Source: Croceivirga lutea (GTDB lineage: Bacteria > Bacteroidota > Bacteroidia > Flavobacteriales > Flavobacteriaceae). From it: a stretch of DNA of 64,000 bases. The stretch spans positions 62,001-126,000 of the forward strand of contig NZ_JACJUK010000007.1 in assembly GCF_014235875.1 (NCBI RefSeq), given 5' to 3'. The translations under genes were made by a program, and so were the position numbers. Shown one piece after another: positions 28,493 through 38,052 of this stretch; positions within the stretch are counted from its first letter, which is position 1; each line of letters opens with the position of its first letter. Under the pieces are notes generated by a model. It was not told the DNA's origin, searched no databases, and saw nothing but the letters and a program-made list of their open reading frames with translations.

Positions 28493-30712
28493 ATGAATTT
28501 GACTTTAAAAAAGGGAAAGATACTTTCCTTAGCAATTTTATTATTAGCCTTTATTGGCTGCGGTGATGATGATGAAGAAATGTTGCCAGAGGTTGTTGCC
28601 GGCTTTTCACAAGAAATTGACCAAGCCACTGGTACCGTAACTTTTATAAATACTTCTGAGAACGCAAGCTCTTATAGCTGGGATTTTGGTAATGGCAATA
28701 CTTCTACCTCACAAAATCCAACTCAGGTATATGAAAATGGAGATTATACGGTTACTATGACTGCATCTAACGTTGCTGGAGATTCTGATACGGCTAGTGC
28801 AAGTATTTCTATTAACATACCAGAAGAGGAAGAAGAATTTGATAGCGGCCTTTTAACCAATGGAGATTTTGAGGCAGGTGTAGAACCTTGGATTGGTAAT
28901 GCAGCTAACGTTCAAGAAGATGGTGGTAACAGTTTTAATTTCGCCAATGTTGAAGCGGCAGGTAATGTTTTCGACGTTAACTTAAGCCAAGTTGTAGAAA
29001 TTACTCAAGGAACAAATTACATTTTAAAATTTGATGCATCATCTGACAGAGAAAGAACCATTTTGGCCGGTTTAGGTTTGAATGAAGCACCTTTTACCAA
29101 TACAGCGGTAGAAATTAATTTAACCGAACAAACCCAAACTTTTGAGCTGCAATTAGCCGCTACAGATTTTGGTGGTGCAAATAGCCGCGTGTTATTTGAT
29201 ATGGGTGGAGCCGTTGGTACTGTAGTAATAGATAATGTATCGCTAGTTGAAGGAGGAGATGGTAGTGATAGTAGCACAGACGATGGTGGAACAGACTTTG
29301 ATAGTGGTCTTTTAACTAATGGAGACTTTGAAGCTGGTGTAGAACCTTGGATTGGTAATGCTGCTAACGTTCAAGAAGACGGCGGTAACAGTTTTAACTT
29401 TGCTAATATTGAAGCAGCTGGTAATGTGTTTGATGTTAACCTAAGTCAGGTAGTTGAAATTACACAAGGCACTAATTATATTTTAAAGTTTGATGCTTCT
29501 TCAGATAGAGAAAGAACAATGCTAGCTGGTATTGGTTTAAACGAAGCGCCGTTTACTAATTCTTCTGTTGAAATTAATTTAAATACAGAAACGCAAACCT
29601 ATGAATTACAATTGGCAGCTGCTGATTTTGGTGGTGCCAATAGCCGAGTATTATTTGATATGGGCGGTGCTGTAGGTGTTGTAGTAATAGATAACGTTTC
29701 TCTAGTTGAAGGTGGAGATGGTAGTGATAGCGGTGCAGGCGATGGTGGAACAGACTTTGATAGCGGTCTTTTAACTAATGGAGATTTTGAAGCAGGTGTA
29801 ACACCATGGATTGGTAATGCTGCTAATGTACAAGAAGATGGCGGAAACAGTTTCAATTTTGCAAATGTTGAAGCTGCAGGTAACGTTTTTGATGTAAACC
29901 TAAGTCAGGTTGTAGCCATTACACAAGGCACCAATTATATTTTAAAGTTTGATGCATCATCTGATAGAGAAAGAACCATATTAGCTGGTATAGGATTAAA
30001 TGAAGCGCCATTTACTAATACAGCAGTTGAAATTAGTTTAAATACAGAATCACAAACCTATGAGTTACAGCTTGCTGCTGCTGATTTTGGCGGCGCTAAT
30101 AGCCGTGTATTGTTTGACATGGGTGGAGCCATTGGTACTGTAGTAATAGATAACGTATCTCTAGTAGAAGGCGGAGATGGCAGTGATAGTAATACTGGAG
30201 GAGATGGTTCAACCCCTGGTGATGGTTCAGGATTTACTGTAGATTTTGAAAGTGGTGGTTCGCTTTCAGGAGCTTTTGATAATGGAGCAAATGGCGCCAC
30301 AACTACAAACCCAGACCAATCTGGTTTAAATACCTCTGCTACCGTATATCAATTTAATAAAACGGTGGGTTCTGCATGGTATTCAGGAGTATTCAATATC
30401 TTCTCAGAAGACATAAGTGCAACAGGAGGCACTACATTCAAAGTAAAAATGTGGTCTCCTAATCCAAATATTAATGTTCGCTTTCAGTTAGAAAAAGAAG
30501 GTAACCAAGGGCCAATAGTTACTTATAACGTAGACCAAACTTTAGTAGAAGCTAATACTTGGGTTGAGCTAACTTTTGATTTGTCAACTACAGCAATAGA
30601 CTTGGCTGATGGTTATGATAAATTCGTGATTTTTCCAGATTACGATGAATCAAACCAGGTTGACGTAGCAACAGAAGCCATCTACTACATAGATGATATC
30701 ATTCAAGAATAA
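28493..30712 (+). CDS. Lipoprotein with PKD domain and three near-identical CBM-like repeats
   Basis: About 739 residues from the ATG at 28493 (a TTG lies two codons upstream). Lipobox Cys C23 is followed by GDDDEE, a strong surface-export-type signal. Domains in order: PKD (about 36-110, SYSWDFGNGNTSTSQNPTQVYENG core), three CBM4/9-like modules of 153 residues, Gly/Asp/Ser linkers, and a distinct C-terminal beta-sandwich (about 580-739). No catalytic motif. It most likely displays glucan-binding modules on the cell surface next to the GH16 enzyme. Proteins of this kind occur in marine Flavobacteriaceae laminarin loci. Confidence 0.85.
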   Translation: MNLTLKKGKILSLAILLLAFIGCGDDDEEMLPEVVAGFSQEIDQATGTVTFINTSENASSYSWDFGNGNTSTSQNPTQVYENGDYTVTMTASNVAGDSDTASASISINIPEEEEEFDSGLLTNGDFEAGVEPWIGNAANVQEDGGNSFNFANVEAAGNVFDVNLSQVVEITQGTNYILKFDASSDRERTILAGLGLNEAPFTNTAVEINLTEQTQTFELQLAATDFGGANSRVLFDMGGAVGTVVIDNVSLVEGGDGSDSSTDDGGTDFDSGLLTNGDFEAGVEPWIGNAANVQEDGGNSFNFANIEAAGNVFDVNLSQVVEITQGTNYILKFDASSDRERTMLAGIGLNEAPFTNSSVEINLNTETQTYELQLAAADFGGANSRVLFDMGGAVGVVVIDNVSLVEGGDGSDSGAGDGGTDFDSGLLTNGDFEAGVTPWIGNAANVQEDGGNSFNFANVEAAGNVFDVNLSQVVAITQGTNYILKFDASSDRERTILAGIGLNEAPFTNTAVEISLNTESQTYELQLAAADFGGANSRVLFDMGGAIGTVVIDNVSLVEGGDGSDSNTGGDGSTPGDGSGFTVDFESGGSLSGAFDNGANGATTTNPDQSGLNTSATVYQFNKTVGSAWYSGVFNIFSEDISATGGTTFKVKMWSPNPNINVRFQLEKEGNQGPIVTYNVDQTLVEANTWVELTFDLSTTAIDLADGYDKFVIFPDYDESNQVDVATEAIYYIDDIIQE
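28838..29296 (+). repeat. CBM repeat copy 1 (459 bp)
   Basis: First of three in-frame copies with a period of exactly 459 bases (153 codons). Begins FDSGLLTNGDFEAG and ends in a Gly/Asp/Ser linker. Confidence 0.9.
29297..29755 (+). repeat. CBM repeat copy 2 (459 bp)
   Basis: Second in-frame copy. The protein is nearly identical to copies 1 and 3, whereas many third codon positions differ. Confidence 0.9.
29756..30189 (+). repeat. CBM repeat copy 3
   Basis: Third in-frame copy; alignable to the end of the SLVEGGDGSDS linker, after which the sequence moves into a different Gly/Thr/Pro linker. Confidence 0.88.
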
Positions 30713-30741
30713 TTAGTTAGAATTCAGTAGATAAATTAAGA

Positions 30742-30773
30742 AATAGGCTGGTAAATTTTTACTAGCCTATTTT
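30742..30773 (+). terminator. Probable intrinsic terminator or attenuator within the glucan locus
   Basis: An imperfect 13-bp stem (AATAGGCT plus GTAA arms around a short A/T loop) ends in four T. It sits 30 bases after the CBM lipoprotein stop and 38 bases before the phosphorylase start, so it could separate surface-protein and intracellular expression. The T-run is short. Confidence 0.55.
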
Positions 30774-30810
30774 ATCCCCAATTAATCAAGAAAGATTATA
30801 AAGTATTTTA

Positions 30811-33800
30811 ATGGAGAACCATTCTGAAAGTTGCTTAAATACGGTATTAATTAATGGCGAAAAATTTTTCAAAATCGCCAATAGCAACAAATTACGACCA
30901 TTTTTCATGAGTATAGTTAGTGATTCTAATCACTGGATGTTTATTTCAAGTAATGGCGGTTTAACTGCTGGTCGTAAAAATGCGGAATACGCTTTATTTC
31001 CATATTATACAGATGATAAGATTACTGAATCGAGCGAAATCACAGGTAGTAAAACTATTCTGAGAATTGTAAGAAGCAATAAAGTTTGGATATGGGAGCC
31101 ATTTTCAAATTTAGGTACTACAAACTATAAAATTACTCGTAACCTTTACAAAAACACGTATGGTAATAAAATAATTTTCGAAGAGATTAATCATGATTTA
31201 CAGCTTACGTTTAAATACCAATGGGCGAGTAGCAATCTATATGGTTTTGTACGTTCAGCAGAATTGTGTAACAATAATCTAGATTCCGTCTCAATAAGTT
31301 TATTAGATGGTCTTCAAAATATAATGCCTTACGGAGTAGATAGTTATACGCAGACAAATTCCAGTAATTTGGTTGATGCTTACAAACGAACAGAACTAAT
31401 AGAAAAGGTAGGCTTAGGAATTTTTGCATTAAGCGCTATCATCGTAGATAAAGCAGAACCCAGTGAGGCACTTAAAGCAAATGTGGTGTGGTCACATGGG
31501 CTAGAAAAACCAAAGTACCTACTTTCTTCCTTACAATTAGACGCTTTCAGAAAAGATGGTAAAATCTCTCAAGAAACTGATATCAAAGCAGAAAAAGGCG
31601 CCTACTTTGTTCAAAGTGACTTTTCATTAAAAAAAGATGCTAAAAAATATTGGTACCTCATTGGTAATGTAAATTATGACCATTCAGCGGTATTTAGTTT
31701 AGCAGACGAAATCCAAAATAATGATAATCTTATTGGTAAAATCACAGAAGATATTACCAAGGGAACTAAAAACTTAATTTCACTTTGTGCTGCTGCAGAT
31801 GGGCTTCAAAAAACTAATGATGATTTTAAAGATTCTAGACACTTTAGCAATACCATGTTCAATATTATGCGAGGTGGAATCTTTGATAAAGATTATGTTA
31901 TTGAAAAGGCTGATTTTGCAACGTATTTAAAAGGTGCTAATAGATTGATATATGAAGAATTAAAAGAAGCTTTAAAGAAACTTCCAGATTCTTTTTCAAC
32001 TTCAGCGTTGCAAAAACTAGCAATTAAGAAAGGTAATGCTCATTTTACAAGATTATGTACAGAATATTTACCACTCAAGTTTAGTAGAAGACATGGTGAC
32101 CCTAGTAGACCTTGGAATCGTTTTTCAATAAATACCAGAAGTGAGAAAGATGGCTCTAAAATCTTAGACTATGAAGGAAATTGGAGAGACATATTTCAAA
32201 ACTGGGAGGCCTTAGCCATAGCTTACCCTAATTTTATTGAGGGCATGATTTTTAAATTCTTAAATGCCTCTACGTTTGATGGTTATAATCCTTACCGAGT
32301 TACAAAAGGTGGTTTTGATTGGGAGACAATTGAACCAGATAATCCTTGGAGTTATATTGGGTATTGGGGTGATCATCAAATTATTTACTTATTAAAATTC
32401 TTAGAATTTTCAGAAAATTTAAATCCTGGCGCCATTAGTAGGTTGTTAGATAATGAGATTTTTGTCTACGCTAATGTTCCTTATCAAATAAAAGAGTATA
32501 CCCATATTTTAAAAAATCCTAAGAATACTATAGAGTTTGATGAGCATTCTGATAAGAACATCAGAAAACATCGTGAAAAAATTGGGGCTGATGGTGCGCT
32601 ATTATGTAACCAACAAGGTGAAATTATAACTGCAAATTTTTTAGAAAAATTTTTGGCAACAACCCTTGCAAAGGTTTCCAATTTTGTTCCAGAAGCTGGT
32701 ATTTGGATGAATACACAAAGACCAGAATGGAATGATGCCAATAACGCCCTAGTGGGTAACGGGGTGTCTATGGTTACTTTGTGCTATTTAAGACGATTTT
32801 TAGCTTTTTTTAAACCCATTTTTGAAGGCACAGAAAAAACAACATTTGAGGTAGCCACTGAATTGTATCAATTTTTTGAAGCTGTTTTACATACGCTTAC
32901 TACTGAAAAATCAGTACTTCAAAATTCAGTTGATGATTATGAGCGAAAAAGAATAGTAGATGCTTTAGGTAAAGCGGCAAGTGACTACCGTACTAAAATT
33001 TATGCAAATAAGTTTTCTGGGAAAAAGAAATCGCTCACAACAAAAGAATTGTGCTCATTTGTAAATCTTTCTCTGGAATATATAGAACATACAATCGATG
33101 CAAATTGCAGAGAAAATGGTATGTACCATGCTTATAATCTTATTACTGTAAATGATGATAACAGTATTTCAATTTCTTACTTAGACGAAATGTTAGAAGG
33201 ACAAGTAGCAGTTTTGAGCTCCAACTATTTGTCTACAGAATCTGCATTGAAAGTTTTAGATGGTTTAAAGAAAAGCAAATTGTTCAGAGAAGACCAATAC
33301 AGTTATTTACTTTATCCAAATAAGAACCTTCCTCTCTTTATAGAAAAGAATACCATATCTGAAAACCAAATCAATACGTCATCGCTATTAACTAAAATGG
33401 TTGCTGACGGTGACAATACTTTAATTACTAAAAGTATTACTGGGACCTTCCATTTTAATGGAAACTTTAGAAATGCTAATGATGTAAAATTAGCATTTAC
33501 GCATTTACGAAGTTCTAAATATGCCACATTAGCTAAAACCGAAGAGAAAAAGGTTTTAGGCATTTTTGAAGATGTTTTTAATCACAAAGCTTTTACGGGG
33601 CGCTCAGGTACCTTTTATGGTTATGAAGGCCTAGGTTCAATTTATTGGCACATGGTTTCTAAGTTGTTGTTGGCAACGCAAGAATGTTGTTTAAATGCAA
33701 TAGAAAGTGGGGCTAGAGTAGAAGAGGTCTCTAGAATGCTAGAACATTATTATGAAATTAATGAGGGTATAGGTGTACATAAGTCCCCTGAATTGTATGG

Positions 33801-34245
33801 TGCGTTCCCAACTGACCCTTATTCCCATACACCAGCTGGTAAAGGTGCACAGCAACCAGGTATGACAGGGCAGGTTAAAGAAGATATTTTAAGCAGATTC
33901 GGAGAATTAGGAGTACAAATAAAAGATGGTCGTATTCACTTAAGACCAACGTTATTAAGAAAAGCGGAATTTTTAAAGCAAAAAGCAACTTTTAAGTATG
34001 TTAATCTTAAAGGAGAAACAGCAGAAATAGAACTTAAAAAAGACCATCTAGCTTTTACTTTATGCCAAGTGCCAATTATCTATGGTATAGGTAAAGAAGA
34101 AAAACTAATTCTTTCAAAAGCAGACGGTACTAACGAAATTTTTCCTGGCAAAACGCTGTCTGTTGAAACCAGCAAAAGTCTTGTAGCTCGTAGTGGAGAA
34201 ATTGTACAAGTGAAATTAGAAATTAAAGAAAGCAGCTTAAGATGA
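30811..34245 (+). CDS. Cytoplasmic beta-glucan phosphorylase, GH94/GH149-type
   Basis: 1144 residues without a signal peptide. The order of motifs is that of large GH94-related phosphorylases: an N-terminal beta-sandwich (about 20-330), a helical (alpha/alpha)6 barrel containing RPWNRFSINTRSEKDGS and EGNWRDIFQNWE (about 455-466), a PEWNDANNALVGNGVS stretch (about 638-653) and a GKGAQQPGMTGQVKEDIL end loop. Length near 1100 and the GH16/GH17 neighbours point to GH149 beta-1,3-glucan phosphorylase; GH161, or a GH94 1,2-beta-oligoglucan phosphorylase, are alternatives. The reaction would release alpha-glucose 1-phosphate from imported oligosaccharides. It overlaps the next gene by 4 bases. Confidence 0.72.
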   Translation: MENHSESCLNTVLINGEKFFKIANSNKLRPFFMSIVSDSNHWMFISSNGGLTAGRKNAEYALFPYYTDDKITESSEITGSKTILRIVRSNKVWIWEPFSNLGTTNYKITRNLYKNTYGNKIIFEEINHDLQLTFKYQWASSNLYGFVRSAELCNNNLDSVSISLLDGLQNIMPYGVDSYTQTNSSNLVDAYKRTELIEKVGLGIFALSAIIVDKAEPSEALKANVVWSHGLEKPKYLLSSLQLDAFRKDGKISQETDIKAEKGAYFVQSDFSLKKDAKKYWYLIGNVNYDHSAVFSLADEIQNNDNLIGKITEDITKGTKNLISLCAAADGLQKTNDDFKDSRHFSNTMFNIMRGGIFDKDYVIEKADFATYLKGANRLIYEELKEALKKLPDSFSTSALQKLAIKKGNAHFTRLCTEYLPLKFSRRHGDPSRPWNRFSINTRSEKDGSKILDYEGNWRDIFQNWEALAIAYPNFIEGMIFKFLNASTFDGYNPYRVTKGGFDWETIEPDNPWSYIGYWGDHQIIYLLKFLEFSENLNPGAISRLLDNEIFVYANVPYQIKEYTHILKNPKNTIEFDEHSDKNIRKHREKIGADGALLCNQQGEIITANFLEKFLATTLAKVSNFVPEAGIWMNTQRPEWNDANNALVGNGVSMVTLCYLRRFLAFFKPIFEGTEKTTFEVATELYQFFEAVLHTLTTEKSVLQNSVDDYERKRIVDALGKAASDYRTKIYANKFSGKKKSLTTKELCSFVNLSLEYIEHTIDANCRENGMYHAYNLITVNDDNSISISYLDEMLEGQVAVLSSNYLSTESALKVLDGLKKSKLFREDQYSYLLYPNKNLPLFIEKNTISENQINTSSLLTKMVADGDNTLITKSITGTFHFNGNFRNANDVKLAFTHLRSSKYATLAKTEEKKVLGIFEDVFNHKAFTGRSGTFYGYEGLGSIYWHMVSKLLLATQECCLNAIESGARVEEVSRMLEHYYEINEGIGVHKSPELYGAFPTDPYSHTPAGKGAQQPGMTGQVKEDILSRFGELGVQIKDGRIHLRPTLLRKAEFLKQKATFKYVNLKGETAEIELKKDHLAFTLCQVPIIYGIGKEEKLILSKADGTNEIFPGKTLSVETSKSLVARSGEIVQVKLEIKESSLR

Positions 34246-35543
34246 CAAAACAGCACTATTATTTATTTAGAGTCGTAATAGGCCTTTTAGTCTTTTTCAT
34301 TGCTTTTTCGTGTAGAAATGAGACAAAAACTAAAACAGAAAAACAATCAAACGTGAAAAAAGTAACAGCTTCTGATATTTTAGGTAATGTTCACTACCAA
34401 GCTATTTCATACGGGGGTTATCGTCTTGCAGACCATAGTATAGAGCCAACCATTGAGGAACTAAAAGAAGACCTGCGGCTTTTATCTGCTATGAATATAA
34501 AAGTTTTACGAACTTATAAAGTTCATAAACCACACGCAGCAAATGTTCTGAAAGCTATTAGAGAGTTAAAAGAAGAAAATTCAGAATTTGAAATGTACGT
34601 TATGTTGGGTGCTTGGATTGATTGTAAAAATGCTTGGACAAATAAAGAACCCATACACAATCAAGAAAGTGAACGTAATGCAATTGAAATTAAAGAGGCG
34701 GTACGGTTGGCTAATGTATACCCAGATATTGTAAAGGTAATTGCGGTAGGTAATGAAGCCATGGTAAAATGGGCTACTGCCTATTATGTAGAACCTTGGA
34801 TTATCTTAAAATGGGTAAAGCATTTGCAAAATTTAAAGTCTAAAGGTGAACTCTCACAAGATTTATGGATAACCAGTTCAGATAACTTCGCCTCATGGGG
34901 TGGTGGTGGAAACGAATATCACGTTGAAGATTTAAATACCTTAATTAAGGAAGTTGATTATTTATCTGTACACACTTATCCAATGCACGACACGCATTAT
35001 AATCCTAGTTTTTGGGGTATTCATGAAGATGAAATTGCTTTATCAGATTCTGAGAAAATAAAAAAAGCCATGAAAAGGGCTTTGAGTTATGCTCAAAATC
35101 AATACAACCAAGTTGAAGCATACATGAAATCGTTAGGTGTAAACAAACCTATACATATTGGAGAAACCGGTTGGGCAAGTGTATCTAATGGTTTTTATGG
35201 TGATAATGGGTCTAAAGCATGCGATGAATTTAAAGAAGGATTGTACTATCGTTACATGCGAGATTGGACAAACACCTCAGGTATTTCTTGTTTTTATTTT
35301 GAAGCTTTTAATGAACCCTGGAAAGATGCTCAAAACCCTCAGGGTTCTGAAAATCATTTCGGATTATTTACAGTAAGTGGAGCAGCTAAATATGCTATTT
35401 GGGACCTGGTTGATAATGGAAATTTTGATGGTCTTAGCCGCGGTGACAAACCAATTAAAAAAACTTTTAACGGAAATATAGATAGTTTACTCTTACAAGT
35501 AAAAACACCACCTTCAAAGGAATCACTGCTTATGAATAACTAA
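34242..35543 (+). CDS. GH17 glycosidase lipoprotein
   Basis: 433 residues. Lipobox Cys C24 (IAFSC) is followed by RNETKTK, which lacks acidic residues, so the protein probably stays in the periplasm rather than being shown on the surface. A GH17 TIM barrel follows with acid/base E172 (AVGNEA) and nucleophile E308 (GETGW). GH17 enzymes act on beta-1,3-glucans. Its start lies in a 4-base ATGA overlap with the phosphorylase gene. Confidence 0.88.
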   Translation: MTKQHYYLFRVVIGLLVFFIAFSCRNETKTKTEKQSNVKKVTASDILGNVHYQAISYGGYRLADHSIEPTIEELKEDLRLLSAMNIKVLRTYKVHKPHAANVLKAIRELKEENSEFEMYVMLGAWIDCKNAWTNKEPIHNQESERNAIEIKEAVRLANVYPDIVKVIAVGNEAMVKWATAYYVEPWIILKWVKHLQNLKSKGELSQDLWITSSDNFASWGGGGNEYHVEDLNTLIKEVDYLSVHTYPMHDTHYNPSFWGIHEDEIALSDSEKIKKAMKRALSYAQNQYNQVEAYMKSLGVNKPIHIGETGWASVSNGFYGDNGSKACDEFKEGLYYRYMRDWTNTSGISCFYFEAFNEPWKDAQNPQGSENHFGLFTVSGAAKYAIWDLVDNGNFDGLSRGDKPIKKTFNGNIDSLLLQVKTPPSKESLLMNN

Positions 35544-35570
35544 TTGTACAACTTTAAAACCACCAAACAG

Positions 35571-36998
35571 ATGCGTAAAACAAATCAATTAACATTAGAA
35601 AGAACAGTACCCTTTGGTCAAAAAGTAGCCTTTGGTATTGGCATGTTTGCGAACCAAATGTTTCCTGCAATTTTAGGAATTTTTATGGTTGTCTTAGTCC
35701 AAGATTTGGGGTTTCCTAGTTGGATGTATTCTTTGATTTATCTGTTTCCTAGAATATTTGATTCTATTACAGACCCTATTATGGGGTTTATATCAGATAA
35801 TACAAAATCAAAATGGGGAAGACGTAGACAGTATGTTTTATTAGGTGGTATAGTAATGGGAGTGTCATATGTTTTTATGTGGCAGTTATTTAAAGAAAAT
35901 ACGGTTCAATTTAATTTTTGGTATTTCTTTATATGGTCTATCATTTTTTATTTAGGTCTAACCTTATTTAGTGTGCCATATGTGGCCATGGGTTACGAGA
36001 TGAGTGAAGATTTTCATGAACGTACTAATATAATGGCAATTGCCCAATGGATTGGACAGTGGGCATGGGTTATTGCTCCGTGGTTTTGGGTAATTATGTA
36101 TGACCCAGAGTGGTTTCCTTCAGCTGACGTAGCTGTTAGAGAATTAGCAATTTGGGTAGCTATACCTTGTGCTATCTGTGCAATAGTTCCTGCTTTATTT
36201 ATTAAAAGTAAATCTACGCTTAATGAAGATTATGAACCTTTAAATGCCGCTAATGTTGGTGGTAGTCTAGTGAAAATTGCACAGAACTTTAAAGAAGCAT
36301 TTAAAATGCCAGAGTTCAGAAAAATATGCTTTTCTACTTTTTTTATTTACAATGCTTTTTATGCCGTATCCTCACTAACTTTTTTCATAATAGTTTATAA
36401 GCTATTTAATGGCGATGCCGAGGCATCAGGCATTTGGGTTTCATTGTTTGGTTGTTTGGGAGCTTTAGGAACAACTTTTATTGTTATACCTATAGTAGCT
36501 TGGATGTCAAAAACTATGGGAAAAAGAAAAGCATTTATGATTTCTCAAGCAATCTCAATTGTTGGTTATATAATGATGTATTTTCTTTTTATACCAGGCA
36601 AGCCTTGGTTATATATTATCTCATTACCGTTTTTTTCCTTTGGAATTGGAAGCTTGTTTACAATTATGATGTCAATGACTGCTGATATTATAGATATAGA
36701 TGAGCTCAATTCAGGTAAGCGTAGAGAAGGTGTCTTTGGCGCAATTTATTGGTGGATGGTAAAAGTAGGGTTTGCCATAGCAGGAGGTTTAGGTGCTGCT
36801 TTTTTAGGTATGGTTGGGTTTAATCCTGAATTAACAACTGTTGAGCAACCAGACGCTATTCAAGGGCTACACGCAATTTTTTGTTTTTTCCCGGTAGCAG
36901 GAACCTTAATTGCTATGTGGATAATGAAAAGCTATGACGTTACAGAAGAGAGAGCAAATAAAATAAGAGAGGCCTTAGAAGCTCGTAAATCTGATTAG
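35571..36998 (+). CDS. GPH-family (MFS_2) sugar:cation symporter
   Basis: About 475 residues from the ATG at 35571; the TTG at 35544 adjoins the previous stop and would add nine residues. Twelve membrane segments and the glycoside-pentoside-hexuronide symporter signature (DSITDPIMGFISDNT then SKWGRRRQ, about 64-86) are present. It should carry oligo- or disaccharides across the inner membrane, here feeding the cytoplasmic phosphorylase and GH17. It is in a tight operon with them. Confidence 0.9.
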   Translation: MRKTNQLTLERTVPFGQKVAFGIGMFANQMFPAILGIFMVVLVQDLGFPSWMYSLIYLFPRIFDSITDPIMGFISDNTKSKWGRRRQYVLLGGIVMGVSYVFMWQLFKENTVQFNFWYFFIWSIIFYLGLTLFSVPYVAMGYEMSEDFHERTNIMAIAQWIGQWAWVIAPWFWVIMYDPEWFPSADVAVRELAIWVAIPCAICAIVPALFIKSKSTLNEDYEPLNAANVGGSLVKIAQNFKEAFKMPEFRKICFSTFFIYNAFYAVSSLTFFIIVYKLFNGDAEASGIWVSLFGCLGALGTTFIVIPIVAWMSKTMGKRKAFMISQAISIVGYIMMYFLFIPGKPWLYIISLPFFSFGIGSLFTIMMSMTADIIDIDELNSGKRREGVFGAIYWWMVKVGFAIAGGLGAAFLGMVGFNPELTTVEQPDAIQGLHAIFCFFPVAGTLIAMWIMKSYDVTEERANKIREALEARKSD

Positions 36999-37016
36999 AA
37001 TTTTAAAAATTTTAAA

Positions 37017-37904
37017 ATGTCTTCACGTAGAAAAGAAAAATATTTGTCTTTAGCCTCATTAGATTATGTTAACAAAACAACTAGTGAATTACAAAACCAA
37101 GCTAAAGAACTCTTAAAAGAAGGCATGCACGGTTTGTGTTTTAGTCCTTATCAAGATAATCAACAACCTGGTAATCTTATCTCAGAAGAACAGATTCATC
37201 AAAGGATGAAAATAATAGCACCGTTTACCAATTGGATACGGTCATTTTCTTGTACAGATGGTAATGAGGCAATACCTAAAATTGCAAAGGAATACGGACT
37301 AAAAACATTAACTGGAGCTTGGCTTGGTGATGATAAAGAAAAAAATGAAAAAGAGTTAGATGGTCTAATAAAGCTTGCCAATGAGGGCTACGTAGATATT
37401 GCGGCAATTGGTAATGAAGTTATGTATAGAGGAGATTTGCAAGAAGATGAATTGTTAGAATTTATAACTCTTGGAAAAAAGGCGATTACAACTATTCCCG
37501 TTGGTTATGTAGATGCTTATTATGAGTTTAGAGAACGACCACGTATTACAGAAATGTGTGATGTAATCTTAGCAAACTGTTATCCGTTTTGGGAAGGTTG
37601 TGATTTGGACTATGCGCTAATGTATATGAAAGATATGTATAGGCAAGCACAAAGAGCAGGTAATGGTAAAAAGGTTATCATAACAGAAACAGGATGGCCA
37701 AGTCAAGGAACTAATCTAGAAGGGGCTTATCCATCTTATGATAATTATTTAAAATATTTTATGAACACCCAGAAATGGTCTAAAGAAGAGCAAATAGATA
37801 TCTTCTACTTTTCGTCATTTGACGAATCTTGGAAAGTGGGTGATGAAGGAGATGTGGGAGCATTTTGGGGACTCTGGGATTCCAACGAAAATTTAAAATT
37901 TTAG
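37017..37904 (+). CDS. Signal-less GH17 glycosidase (cytoplasmic)
   Basis: 295 residues beginning MSSRRKEKYLSLASLD, with no signal peptide or lipobox. Acid/base E134 (AIGNEV) and nucleophile E224 (ITETGWPS) identify GH17. It is only distantly related to the lipoprotein GH17 at 34242. A cytoplasmic location implies action on imported beta-1,3-gluco-oligosaccharides beside the phosphorylase. It follows the symporter by 18 bases and is the last gene of the locus. Confidence 0.88.
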   Translation: MSSRRKEKYLSLASLDYVNKTTSELQNQAKELLKEGMHGLCFSPYQDNQQPGNLISEEQIHQRMKIIAPFTNWIRSFSCTDGNEAIPKIAKEYGLKTLTGAWLGDDKEKNEKELDGLIKLANEGYVDIAAIGNEVMYRGDLQEDELLEFITLGKKAITTIPVGYVDAYYEFRERPRITEMCDVILANCYPFWEGCDLDYALMYMKDMYRQAQRAGNGKKVIITETGWPSQGTNLEGAYPSYDNYLKYFMNTQKWSKEEQIDIFYFSSFDESWKVGDEGDVGAFWGLWDSNENLKF

Positions 37905-38052
37905 ATACTATTAATTGCGAAAGTTTAAAAAAGCCTATCAGAATTAACCTTCTTAAAACTTAGTTGATAAGTCTTTAACCAGAAGGTAACACTTACCTTA
38001 TCATTTAGTTTAAATTTAGTTCGACTTTTAACCAAGTATACCAAACAACTAA

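Noticed and set aside
28838-30189. Regular repeats as a possible CRISPR or minisatellite
   Set aside because: The 459-base units are in frame and code for CBM modules with no spacers.
29017-30300. Long reverse-strand open frames across the CBM repeats
   Set aside because: They mirror the repeat coding pattern on the forward strand and have no plausible product; they are shadows.
37689-37696. Fifth ACAGGATG, inside the cytoplasmic GH17 gene
   Set aside because: It encodes the conserved ETGWPS motif and is not near a gene start, so it is a coincidence of coding sequence.
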